Shown: positions 45,087-52,232 of the stretch, in pieces
Position numbering within the stretch: position 1 is the first letter of the stretch
How the letters are laid out: the number at the start of each line of letters is the position of its first letter
Assembly: GCA_943908365.1 (NCBI GenBank)
Contig: CALTTH010000015.1
Location: 5,544-69,543, forward strand
DNA length: 64,000 nt
DNA from: an uncultured Hyphomicrobiales bacterium
Lineage (GTDB): Bacteria > Pseudomonadota > Alphaproteobacteria > Rhizobiales > Rhizobiaceae
Direction: 5' to 3'
Program-made: the position numbers and the translations under genes
Notes under the pieces: generated by a model
Database searches by the model: none
What the model saw: the letters and a program-made list of their open reading frames with translations, nothing else
What the model was told of the DNA's origin: nothing

Positions 45087-45372
45087 CAACCGAGCAAAAT
45101 GGCCGTCCGCAGACCTCCTCGCGCGCGCGGTCTACGTGGAAGATGCTGGCCCCGTCCGCTTTGTCGATACAGACGCAGCGGCAAGATATCTGGCGCTCGA
45201 TGCCCATACGCTCGAATGCTACCGATCTCTCGATACGGGGCCGGCATTCTACAAGTTCGGACGCTACGTCCGGTACGCGGTCGGCGACCTTGATGCCTGG
45301 GCGGAAAGCTGCCGACGTTCGACGACCGCTTCTCCGGAAGCACCGCGCATTCTCCCTCTTAATCGAACATAG
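45073..45372 (+). CDS. Helix-turn-helix regulator, AlpA/excisionase-like
   Basis: About 99 residues, with a MerR/AlpA-type winged HTH core: DTDAAARYLALDAHTLECYRS ... GPAFYKFGRYVRYAVGDLDAWAE. Such proteins on integrated elements act as excisionases or regulators. GGAGG upstream of ATG 45073. A paralogue with the same core lies at 56289-56591. Confidence 0.75.
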   Translation: MSRPNNRAKWPSADLLARAVYVEDAGPVRFVDTDAAARYLALDAHTLECYRSLDTGPAFYKFGRYVRYAVGDLDAWAESCRRSTTASPEAPRILPLNRT

Positions 45373-45539
45373 GTTTGAGGCTATGTCTCTTGGAGGGGCA
45401 CGCTCACTCTTCCTTCGAGGATGAGATTCGAGCCTTTGACCGAGAGTTCTGAATCGCGTTGGGGTTCGCACGCGGCGAAGGAAGCTTCTGAGTTTTGTAG
45501 ATCGGGTTCAGCGTTAAGTAGTCTTGGGGGGAACGGAAA

Positions 45540-46034
45540 ATGTCGACTTACGTCGTTTTCGATGGCGATAACGACCAATGGGCTTACCGGTATGTCCGGG
45601 GGTGGCATGCCAACCCCAGAATACCGTTCCAGTTCGTGGACTCTCATGATCTCGACAACATGACGTCGCGTGCTCAGAATGAGGATTACGTAAAATCGAA
45701 ATTGCGGGAGCGAATGCGACAATCGACAGCAGTTATGGTGTTGATTGGAAACTCGACCAAGAATCTTTTCCGCTTTGTAAGGTGGGAGCTAGAACTCGCG
45801 TTGAGCTTGGATCTGCCGATTATTGCCGTCAACCTCAATGAAAGCCGCGTACAGGACAGTTTGTGCCCGCCGATCATTAGGGATCATTGTGTTGTACACG
45901 TACCATTCAAACTGAAGGCCATAGAACATGCTATAAGACATTGGCCAACTGAATTCCAACATTTGAGCCGCACCGAAAGGGCCGGGGGAGCACGGCACTA
46001 CGGCACGGATCAGTATCGTAGCTGGGGCCTGTAA
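45540..46034 (+). CDS. TIR-like protein, ThsB/MTH538 type (first)
   Basis: 164 residues with a flavodoxin-like TIR fold of the MTH538/DUF1863 class that includes Thoeris ThsB. YVVFDGDNDQWAYRYVRGW forms strand A and helix A; MVLIGNSTKN and FRFVRWELELALSLDLPIIAV give the conserved Glu (residue 83) where TIR NADases hold their catalytic acid. GGGGGGA precedes ATG 45540. It heads the eight-gene operon with a 36-base gap to the next gene. Role by analogy: NAD-processing signal synthesis after phage sensing; unproven here. Confidence 0.85.
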   Translation: MSTYVVFDGDNDQWAYRYVRGWHANPRIPFQFVDSHDLDNMTSRAQNEDYVKSKLRERMRQSTAVMVLIGNSTKNLFRFVRWELELALSLDLPIIAVNLNESRVQDSLCPPIIRDHCVVHVPFKLKAIEHAIRHWPTEFQHLSRTERAGGARHYGTDQYRSWGL

Positions 46035-46070
46035 TTTAACGCGGAGGGGACGTCGATTTTCAATCTTTTG

Positions 46071-46895
46071 ATGTTTAATGCTGATTGGCCATCGGGAAGA
46101 GTCACTGTGCCGATCGGCCGGATGTTCGAATATACGGAAGCGCATATCGCCGAACTATTCAGATTGAACAATACGCCACTTCTGGACAAACTTACGGCTC
46201 TGCCTTGTCTCTTCTGCGAAGAGGGGACCGGCGATGAGTCCGCGTATGTCGGGCAGATAAACCGGGCGCGCATCGTAGGGGGCGAAGTCTCACTCGAGGT
46301 AAGCTTTGACCCCGACGTTCCTCCCCTAACAAACTCGCTGCTTTATGATAGCCGGGCTGAACTGGACATGCCCCGAGATTTCGAATTCTCTCGCAACCAT
46401 TGGGCCGTGAAAGAGGTCGACTTGTACCGCTTTTTACTTCGCCAGGTACGCCCCCGGCGACAGCGGCCAACGGTCTTCCCATTGGCCGAGCATGAGAATT
46501 TAGACCCCCATCTTGCATCCGCCATGATGCCCTTCGATGCGGCGTTTAATCCTGTTTTTGATGCTATCCGAAACGCTGCTCAAGGTGTCGGACTTCGTTG
46601 CCGACGGGCGGACGACATCTGGGAGAATGCGTCAATTATTCAGGATGTCGTTTCCCTGATTGATCGTTCGCGCATCGTGATCTGTGACTGCTCAGGTCGA
46701 AATCCGAATGTATTTTACGAAGCCGGGATTGCACACACCTTAGGTCGAGAGGTCATCCTCATTGCACAAAGCGATCACGATATCCCGTTCGACCTGCGCC
46801 ATCTCCGATATGTGCGCTACCTCAACAACGACCAAGGTCGGGCCGAGTTGTCCGCGACGCTACTAGCCCGCATGCAGACAATCATCGGCCATTAG
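46071..46895 (+). CDS. Nucleoside-deoxyribosyltransferase/TIR-like protein with novel N-domain
   Basis: 274 residues. The N-terminal ~145 are unassigned (predicted mixed alpha/beta with a Cys pair in LPCLFCEEGTG). The C-terminal 130 have the NDT/TIR-like fold: AMMPFDAAFNPVFDAIRNAA, ADDIWENASIIQDVV, SRIVICDCSGRNPNVFYEAGIAHTLGREVILI. Glu-217 in FYEAGIAH matches the catalytic Glu of N-glycosidic-bond enzymes. The best ribosome-binding site (GGAGGGG, 46042-46049) is 21 bases away; an in-frame ATT at 46056 is better spaced and would add five residues. Likely acts on a nucleotide or base. Confidence 0.8.
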   Translation: MFNADWPSGRVTVPIGRMFEYTEAHIAELFRLNNTPLLDKLTALPCLFCEEGTGDESAYVGQINRARIVGGEVSLEVSFDPDVPPLTNSLLYDSRAELDMPRDFEFSRNHWAVKEVDLYRFLLRQVRPRRQRPTVFPLAEHENLDPHLASAMMPFDAAFNPVFDAIRNAAQGVGLRCRRADDIWENASIIQDVVSLIDRSRIVICDCSGRNPNVFYEAGIAHTLGREVILIAQSDHDIPFDLRHLRYVRYLNNDQGRAELSATLLARMQTIIGH

Positions 46896-46910
46896 CTGGA
46901 CGTATGCATC

Positions 46911-48089
46911 ATGCAAATCGCAGGTGGACTATATCGCGAATTGTGCGAAACGCCGAAGTGGAACGCACAGTTTGGCTCGGGCGGGCGCGCGGCGGCAGCC
47001 GTCAGTGCTCTTTCGCCAGGGAGCACTCTTCACACCTATGCACGGGACGAGAGCAGCCCGGGAGCGGACGAACTGTCGGACCTCGGTGTGCGGCTATCCC
47101 GCACCCATTCCGATATTGCGATCGCATTTGCGTACTTCCACCCACTGTCTCAACCACACATCGAGCCGCGACCTGGGTCATTTCCTCAGCAGCCTCCGAT
47201 ACATGTTTCGGGAGATGTGGTCCTGAGATTCGGGTTCCTGGAAGGATCTGCCATCGTGCACGCTGTCCGCGCGATTTACGATCCTCAGACAGCTGTCCGT
47301 CCTGAGCCATTTGGAGCCAATGGCTCGACAGCGAAACGGCTTGCTTTGGTTATGAATGAGCTAGAGCTCTGCCGCTATGCGGGTTGCACCGACTTGGCGA
47401 CTGCCGCCGCGAAAGCCATGTCGCATGGCGATCGGGTGACTGTGATAGTCGTAAAAAGAGGGGTGCGGGGGGTCACCGTCTTTGAGCGTCATGCCGAACC
47501 TAATACCATTCCCGCATATTATTCATCTCGGGTCTTCAAGATCGGAACAGGGGATGTCTTCAGTGCCGTGTTTGCATATCATTGGGGCGAAGCCGGAACT
47601 TCCGCGGCCGAAGCCGCGGACCTCGCCTCCCGATCGGTGTCCGCCTACTGTGAGACAATGACCCTTCCGGTGCAAACCGACTTGCTCAGTAGCCGCGAGC
47701 CCATAACAGGGCAGGCACCAAACCGGATTGTTCTGCATGGCTCAACATCTACAATCGGAAGGCGGTATACGCTTGAGGAGGCGCGCTTCCGCCTGAAAGA
47801 GCTTGGTGTTGAAGTGCTCTCACCTCAACTCGATGAGGTCCCAGATTCATTCCTCGAAAATGCACCTTCACTTCTAGTGGCGGACGGATTGAGCACAACG
47901 GAAATTCGACGACTCTGCGCAACGCGATCTCACCAAAATATTGTAATACTGGACGAGGAGCAGCGGTCCGATATCGCTGCACTCTCCGATCTCGGCGTTA
48001 CGATTGTTCCCGACTTCGCCTCGTCTTTGTACCGAGCTGCCTGGCCTCGTGCATCTTGCCGTAGCCTAGACAGTTGCGGCGACGCATAA
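46911..48089 (+). CDS. PfkB-family kinase fused to an NDT-like domain
   Basis: 392 residues. Residues 1-265 are a ribokinase-type (PfkB) fold with a glycine pair (FGSGGRAAAAVSAL), N-x-x-E (LVMNELELC) and the catalytic anion hole GTGDVFSA (Asp-215). Residues ~275-385 resemble a nucleoside 2-deoxyribosyltransferase: VLHGSTSTIGRRYTLEEARFRLKELGVEVLSP. The fusion implies phosphorylation of a sugar or nucleoside and base or glycosyl handling in one chain. It lies 15 bases after the previous gene. Confidence 0.82.
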   Translation: MQIAGGLYRELCETPKWNAQFGSGGRAAAAVSALSPGSTLHTYARDESSPGADELSDLGVRLSRTHSDIAIAFAYFHPLSQPHIEPRPGSFPQQPPIHVSGDVVLRFGFLEGSAIVHAVRAIYDPQTAVRPEPFGANGSTAKRLALVMNELELCRYAGCTDLATAAAKAMSHGDRVTVIVVKRGVRGVTVFERHAEPNTIPAYYSSRVFKIGTGDVFSAVFAYHWGEAGTSAAEAADLASRSVSAYCETMTLPVQTDLLSSREPITGQAPNRIVLHGSTSTIGRRYTLEEARFRLKELGVEVLSPQLDEVPDSFLENAPSLLVADGLSTTEIRRLCATRSHQNIVILDEEQRSDIAALSDLGVTIVPDFASSLYRAAWPRASCRSLDSCGDA

Positions 48090-48133
48090 TTTGTGAGACT
48101 TCTGATTCACTACTCTGGGGGGAGTAATTACGT

Positions 48134-49537
48134 ATGTCAGACGTCTACATAGTCTATTCACGAGAAGATGTCGGACAGGCGGAGAGATTAGTAAAAACAC
48201 TTTCAACCCGATGGGATGTTTGGTGGGACGATAAAATCGTCGGCGACTTCTCGACCGTGATCGAACGTGAAATCCAGAATACAAAATGCGTCGTTCCGCT
48301 CTGGTCGCCGACAGCTAAGGACAAGAGTAATGTAAAGGACGAACTCCGCTTAGCTGAGCAATATAATATTCCGATTATTCCCGCTAAGATCATTCCGACA
48401 AATGCGCCGTACGGCTTTAACGGCTATAGTGCGGTTGATCTTCTGGGCTGGACCGGAGAAGACGATCATCCTGGTATCCAGCACCTGATGCGCAAGATTT
48501 CGACTGTCGTCCCGCCGAGGATGGCGCCAACCCGCCCATCAGCCATCGCTGCGGGTAGAGTCCCCCTTCCGAGCTTGTTCCTCTCCGTGTCATCACACGA
48601 GACACAACTCGTTCCTCTCGAAGCTCTTAAGGCTCTTCGTCTCTTCGGTACATCGACGGTCCTTGTCTCCGCCTACGACCTGTTTCCACCCCGCCGCCCT
48701 CGAGGTATCCAGCAGGAGCTGAAGCGTATCCGCGCGCAAGGCGGATTTGTCCTCGTCGATTCAGGCAATTATGAAGCGACGCGACGCGACGACGACAGCT
48801 GGAAGCCCCAAGATTTCGAATTGGCGCTGGAAGGGATTTCACACGATTGGGTGTATTGCTTCGACGAGATGGATCCGTCGAGGGACAGAAAGCGTGCGGT
48901 TGGGCAAGTCATTGCAGCGGTCGAACGAGACAGGAAGTTCACCAAAGCCCCCGTCCTTCCAATCATTCATGCTCCCGCCACTAGGTCGAAAGGGTACGAT
49001 CTTACTATTCTCCCCGAGGTCGTGCGGGATGTCGCCGACCAGCTCCAGCCACCGATGATCGCGCTGGCGGAGCGCGAGTTGGGCCGAGGGCTGATCCAGC
49101 GCGCACAGACCATGAGGCGCGTCCGGAACGAGCTTGATCGCTTATCCTTTTATCAGCCGATCCATCTCTTGGGTACGGGAAATCCATGGAGTATAGCGAT
49201 CCTAACGGCAGCTGGAGCAGACAGCTTCGATGGGTTAGAGTGGTGCCGGGTTGCCGTTGACCGACAGCAGCACAGATTAAATCACTACCAACATTTCGAT
49301 TTTTTCGCATACCAGGCGCAGATGGCGGCTTCGGCCATCACTGTTTCTGCGCTCTCCGACGATAATATAGACTACGCAGGTAAAGTTGCCTTCCATAATT
49401 TGGACTACTATCGGGAGCTAACCCACGACTTGCAGGCTGCCGCTTCAACAAATCGCTTAGAAGCATTTGCCGTCGGCCTGTTGGGCCAATCCAATTCAAA
49501 ACAACTTAGGGATCAAATGCCGGATTTGTTCAGATGA
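48134..49537 (+). CDS. TIR domain fused to a TGT/DpdA-like base-exchange domain
   Basis: 467 residues. TIR domain 1-135: VYIVYSREDVGQAERLVKTL, with Glu-70 in KDELRLAEQYNIPIIPAKI. From about 148 on, the chain follows tRNA-guanine transglycosylase: FVLVDSGNYEA (Asp-209, TGT DSGGFQ position), HLLGTGNPW, and GADSFDGLEWCR (Asp-366, matching the nucleophilic Asp in FDCVxPTR). The zinc-binding cysteines of TGT seem lost. DpdA proteins use this fold to put 7-deazaguanine into DNA. The coupling to a TIR domain is unusual. ATGA overlap with the next gene. Confidence 0.85.
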   Translation: MSDVYIVYSREDVGQAERLVKTLSTRWDVWWDDKIVGDFSTVIEREIQNTKCVVPLWSPTAKDKSNVKDELRLAEQYNIPIIPAKIIPTNAPYGFNGYSAVDLLGWTGEDDHPGIQHLMRKISTVVPPRMAPTRPSAIAAGRVPLPSLFLSVSSHETQLVPLEALKALRLFGTSTVLVSAYDLFPPRRPRGIQQELKRIRAQGGFVLVDSGNYEATRRDDDSWKPQDFELALEGISHDWVYCFDEMDPSRDRKRAVGQVIAAVERDRKFTKAPVLPIIHAPATRSKGYDLTILPEVVRDVADQLQPPMIALAERELGRGLIQRAQTMRRVRNELDRLSFYQPIHLLGTGNPWSIAILTAAGADSFDGLEWCRVAVDRQQHRLNHYQHFDFFAYQAQMAASAITVSALSDDNIDYAGKVAFHNLDYYRELTHDLQAAASTNRLEAFAVGLLGQSNSKQLRDQMPDLFR

Positions 49538-50241
49538 GAAACGATGCTGCCAGGCTGGAGCACGCCGTTGCCGCAATATGCCCGGAGATTGAAGAGCGGG
49601 CTAAGCGCTCTCAGAGTGCGCTTGACGAGCGAAATCTCTGGTGGGAACTCTCATGCTGCCTGCTCAGCAGTCAAGTACCGTATGGGCTTGCCGTAGCCAC
49701 CGCCGATGCTTTGGATAAACGGCAGCTTCTCCTCAACACATCGGCACCCCGGGCCGAACTCGCCGATGAAATCCTCGGGGTTCTCCGTCAACCTGTACTG
49801 GTGAACGGCAGCCTTCGAAATTATCGCTTTCCTCGATCAAAGTCGATGCAATTGGCCTCTGCGCGCGAATCGGTCTCGCAGGAAAGCGGGGACCTGTGCT
49901 CACTCGTGCATGCCTTCGGAGATGCGGCAACCGCTCGCTCGTGGCTTGTGTCGAACGTAGCTGGAATCGGGCCAAAGCAGGCGAGTATGTTCCTGCGTAA
50001 CGCAGGTATCAGCTACGATCTCGCAGTCCTGGATCGCCACGTATTGAACTACATGACGATTATTGGACTCTACACAGGGGCCGGCCGAGCCATCTCGAAG
50101 CTTTCACACTATCACATGCAAGAAGATAAACTGATTTCACATGCAAATAGGCTCGGATTTGCAGTCGGCCTTATGGATTGGGCGATCTGGATAGTGATGC
50201 GGGTTGCGGGTTCTCAAGATACGGAGCGCGCGTTAGCATGA
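49534..50241 (+). CDS. HhH DNA glycosylase/AP lyase, Ogg2/AGOG-like
   Basis: 235 residues. The helix-hairpin-helix and catalytic region reads VAGIGPKQASMFLRNAG ... DLAVLDRHVLNYM, close to the archaeal/thermophile Ogg2 pattern GIGxKEASHFLRN...IDRHIL. Lys-148 and Asp-167 align with the Schiff-base Lys and catalytic Asp of 8-oxoguanine glycosylases. So it should excise a modified purine and cut at the abasic site. It overlaps its neighbours by four bases on both sides, so it is locked into the operon. Confidence 0.85.
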   Translation: MRNDAARLEHAVAAICPEIEERAKRSQSALDERNLWWELSCCLLSSQVPYGLAVATADALDKRQLLLNTSAPRAELADEILGVLRQPVLVNGSLRNYRFPRSKSMQLASARESVSQESGDLCSLVHAFGDAATARSWLVSNVAGIGPKQASMFLRNAGISYDLAVLDRHVLNYMTIIGLYTGAGRAISKLSHYHMQEDKLISHANRLGFAVGLMDWAIWIVMRVAGSQDTERALA

Positions 50242-50828
50242 GCATTGTCACTCTCGTTTCCGGTGGGCTTGATTCCACGCTGGTCGCCTACCTCGCAAAA
50301 GAGGAAGGGATTCAGCAATATCCGATTTTCATCGACTATGGGCAGCGATCCCGCGATCGAGAGCACGCGGCTTGCCGGTCAGCGATGGCCAAGTTGCAGC
50401 TACCAGATTTGGAGGTGGCCGACCTGTCGGGCTATGGCCGCCTCATTAAGTCCGGGTTGACGGACCCGAACCAGCGAGTGCTGGAGGATGCGTTTACTCC
50501 TGGTCGAAATCTCCTCTTTCTGCTTGTAGCAGCAGCCTACGCATTTCAGCGCGACGCCGATGCGATATCGATTGGACTCCTCCATGAGGAAACCAGCCTG
50601 TTTCCTGACCAGACATCGGCGTTCTTGCAGGAGGCGGAGGCAATGATCGCAAGGAGCATGGGGCGTGAAATAAAGGTCCTTGCACCGCTCTCGTCGTTCC
50701 ACAAGCAGGAAGTCATCGAACTCGCGACGCTTAAAGGCATCGAGGGCACTTATTCCTGTCATCTCGGGGGTGAAACACCTTGTGGAGCGTGCATAGCATG
50801 TAATGAATTCAAGGCTGAGGGGGTCTGA
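50238..50828 (+). CDS. QueC-like 7-cyano-7-deazaguanine synthase family protein
   Basis: 196 residues, shorter than house-keeping QueC (about 230). The PP-loop ATPase motif SGGLDST (residues 8-14) activates a carboxylate; the C-terminal Cys-174, -182, -185, -188 (CHLGGETPCGACIAC) form the QueC zinc site. QueC makes preQ0 from CDG. QueC-like proteins in defence loci (for example CBASS Cap9, QatC) modify other targets. No queD, queE or folE is nearby. ATGA overlap with the glycosylase; one base to the next gene. Confidence 0.88.
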   Translation: MSIVTLVSGGLDSTLVAYLAKEEGIQQYPIFIDYGQRSRDREHAACRSAMAKLQLPDLEVADLSGYGRLIKSGLTDPNQRVLEDAFTPGRNLLFLLVAAAYAFQRDADAISIGLLHEETSLFPDQTSAFLQEAEAMIARSMGREIKVLAPLSSFHKQEVIELATLKGIEGTYSCHLGGETPCGACIACNEFKAEGV

Positions 50829-50829
50829 T

Positions 50830-51297
50830 ATGGGCGGCGGGAGTAGCGGGAGCTGGAGCAGGTTAGGCGACATTCGGTCCCTGGAGGAGAAAGCCAAGGC
50901 GGCGCTTCAGGGCGGCAAACGAAATGTCTTTATCAGTTTTGCAACCGAAGATATGGACGAGGTCAATCTTCTGCGCGCGCATGCGAAGAACGAGAACAGT
51001 GATATCGAGTTCAACGATCATTCTGTTCGCGAGCCCTACGACAGCGAACGCGCAGAATATATCAAACAAAAGATCAGCGAGCGGATAGAGCGCTCATCTG
51101 TTTGTGTCGTCTACATCTCCGACAATACTGCGCAAAGCCGTTGGGTGACTTGGGAAGTGGAGACCAGCCTCGCTCTTGGGAAAAAGGTGGTGGCGGTTCA
51201 CCCCAAGGGGGGCGCCCCACGGCAAAATCCGCCTTGGGTGGCGAAGCACGGCGTGAAAGTCGTCCAGTGGAATCAATTGGCCGCTGAACTGAAATAG
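50830..51297 (+). CDS. TIR-like protein, ThsB/MTH538 type (second)
   Basis: 155 residues: a short Gly/Ser-rich N-tail, then KRNVFISFATEDMDEVNLLRAHA, RAEYIKQKISERIERSSVCVVYISDNT and SRWVTWEVETSLALGKKVVAV, the DUF1863 TIR core with Glu-109 in the catalytic position. It is only distantly like the first TIR protein of the operon. Start ATG 50830 is one base after the QueC stop. Likely a second NAD-acting sensor or synthase. Confidence 0.85.
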   Translation: MGGGSSGSWSRLGDIRSLEEKAKAALQGGKRNVFISFATEDMDEVNLLRAHAKNENSDIEFNDHSVREPYDSERAEYIKQKISERIERSSVCVVYISDNTAQSRWVTWEVETSLALGKKVVAVHPKGGAPRQNPPWVAKHGVKVVQWNQLAAELK

Positions 51298-51314
51298 CCC
51301 GGAGATCCGTCGAT

Positions 51315-52199
51315 ATGACGCCTGATAGTTTTCCCGCCCTGTACCGCTCGGCAGACGGCTCCGCCGCCGATGCCCAGTCCACCTATCTAAGGCTTATTCG
51401 GCTGCAGTACCTTCTGCTCACTGTCGCAGCGACGATCTCTATTTGGTTTGGAGCGTCTCCTGATCTATACATCGCTTATGCGTTAGTTCTGGCCGCCTCT
51501 ACGGGTCTCCTACTATATATGGCAGTCCAAAAACCTGAGAAAGAGTGGTACGGGTGCCGAGCGCTGGCGGAGTCGATCAAGACATCAACCTGGCGTTACA
51601 TGATGCGAGCTGAGCCATTCGAAGATGCCCCGAAACTCTCAACAGTAGCAGAGAAATTCTCGGAGTTTCTGAGGGCGATTCTGGATGCCAACAGCCACGT
51701 CCGCGACTCGATAAGCCGTCGGCCGGTAACCGGCGATCAGATCACCAACGAAATGAATGCGGTTCGTGCTCTGCCTCTCGCAGAGCGTGTTCAACGATAT
51801 AATACTGACCGGATTACGGACCAACGCGAATGGTATGTAGCAAAGGTTACCTGGAATAGGCAGCGTTTTCGCCTATGGATATTGATATGCGTCCTCGTTC
51901 AAGGTGCCGCAATCGCTTTAGCTCTCCTCCGAATCCGCCATGATCCACCATGGATGATTTGGCCAACCGAACCTTTGCTGGTGATAGCGTCTTCCGCCAT
52001 AGGTTGGATCCAACTGAAGAAATTCAACGAACTCGCTTCTGCCTACAGCCTCACCGCCCACGAGATCGGCATCTTGCAGACGCGGCTTGGCACGATTGAC
52101 AGCGAAGAGAAGTTTTCTGCCTTCGTAAATGAAGCCGAGCGAGCGTTCTCTCGTGAACATACCCAATGGGTTGCCCGCCAGATCGAGAATGCGCCCTGA
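51315..52199 (+). CDS. SLATT-type multi-pass membrane effector
   Basis: 294 residues. Two hydrophobic helices near 33-50 and 53-72 (YLLLTVAATISIWFG; YIAYALVLAASTGLLLYMA) and two more near 183-203 and 210-231, with a long helical cytosolic stretch between. QSTYLRLIRLQYLL and the YGCRALAESIKTSTWRYMMRAEPF helix match SLATT domains, two-TM modules proposed to open pores on a nucleotide signal. It is the last gene of the eight-gene operon, the usual effector place. Confidence 0.75.
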   Translation: MTPDSFPALYRSADGSAADAQSTYLRLIRLQYLLLTVAATISIWFGASPDLYIAYALVLAASTGLLLYMAVQKPEKEWYGCRALAESIKTSTWRYMMRAEPFEDAPKLSTVAEKFSEFLRAILDANSHVRDSISRRPVTGDQITNEMNAVRALPLAERVQRYNTDRITDQREWYVAKVTWNRQRFRLWILICVLVQGAAIALALLRIRHDPPWMIWPTEPLLVIASSAIGWIQLKKFNELASAYSLTAHEIGILQTRLGTIDSEEKFSAFVNEAERAFSREHTQWVARQIENAP

Positions 52200-52232
52200 T
52201 TTGATCATACGCCAACCGATCAGCGAGTGAGT

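Noticed and set aside
46904..47305. A second frame inside the PfkB kinase gene
   Set aside because: It lacks domains, and the kinase frame carries the full GTGD motif and the fused domain.
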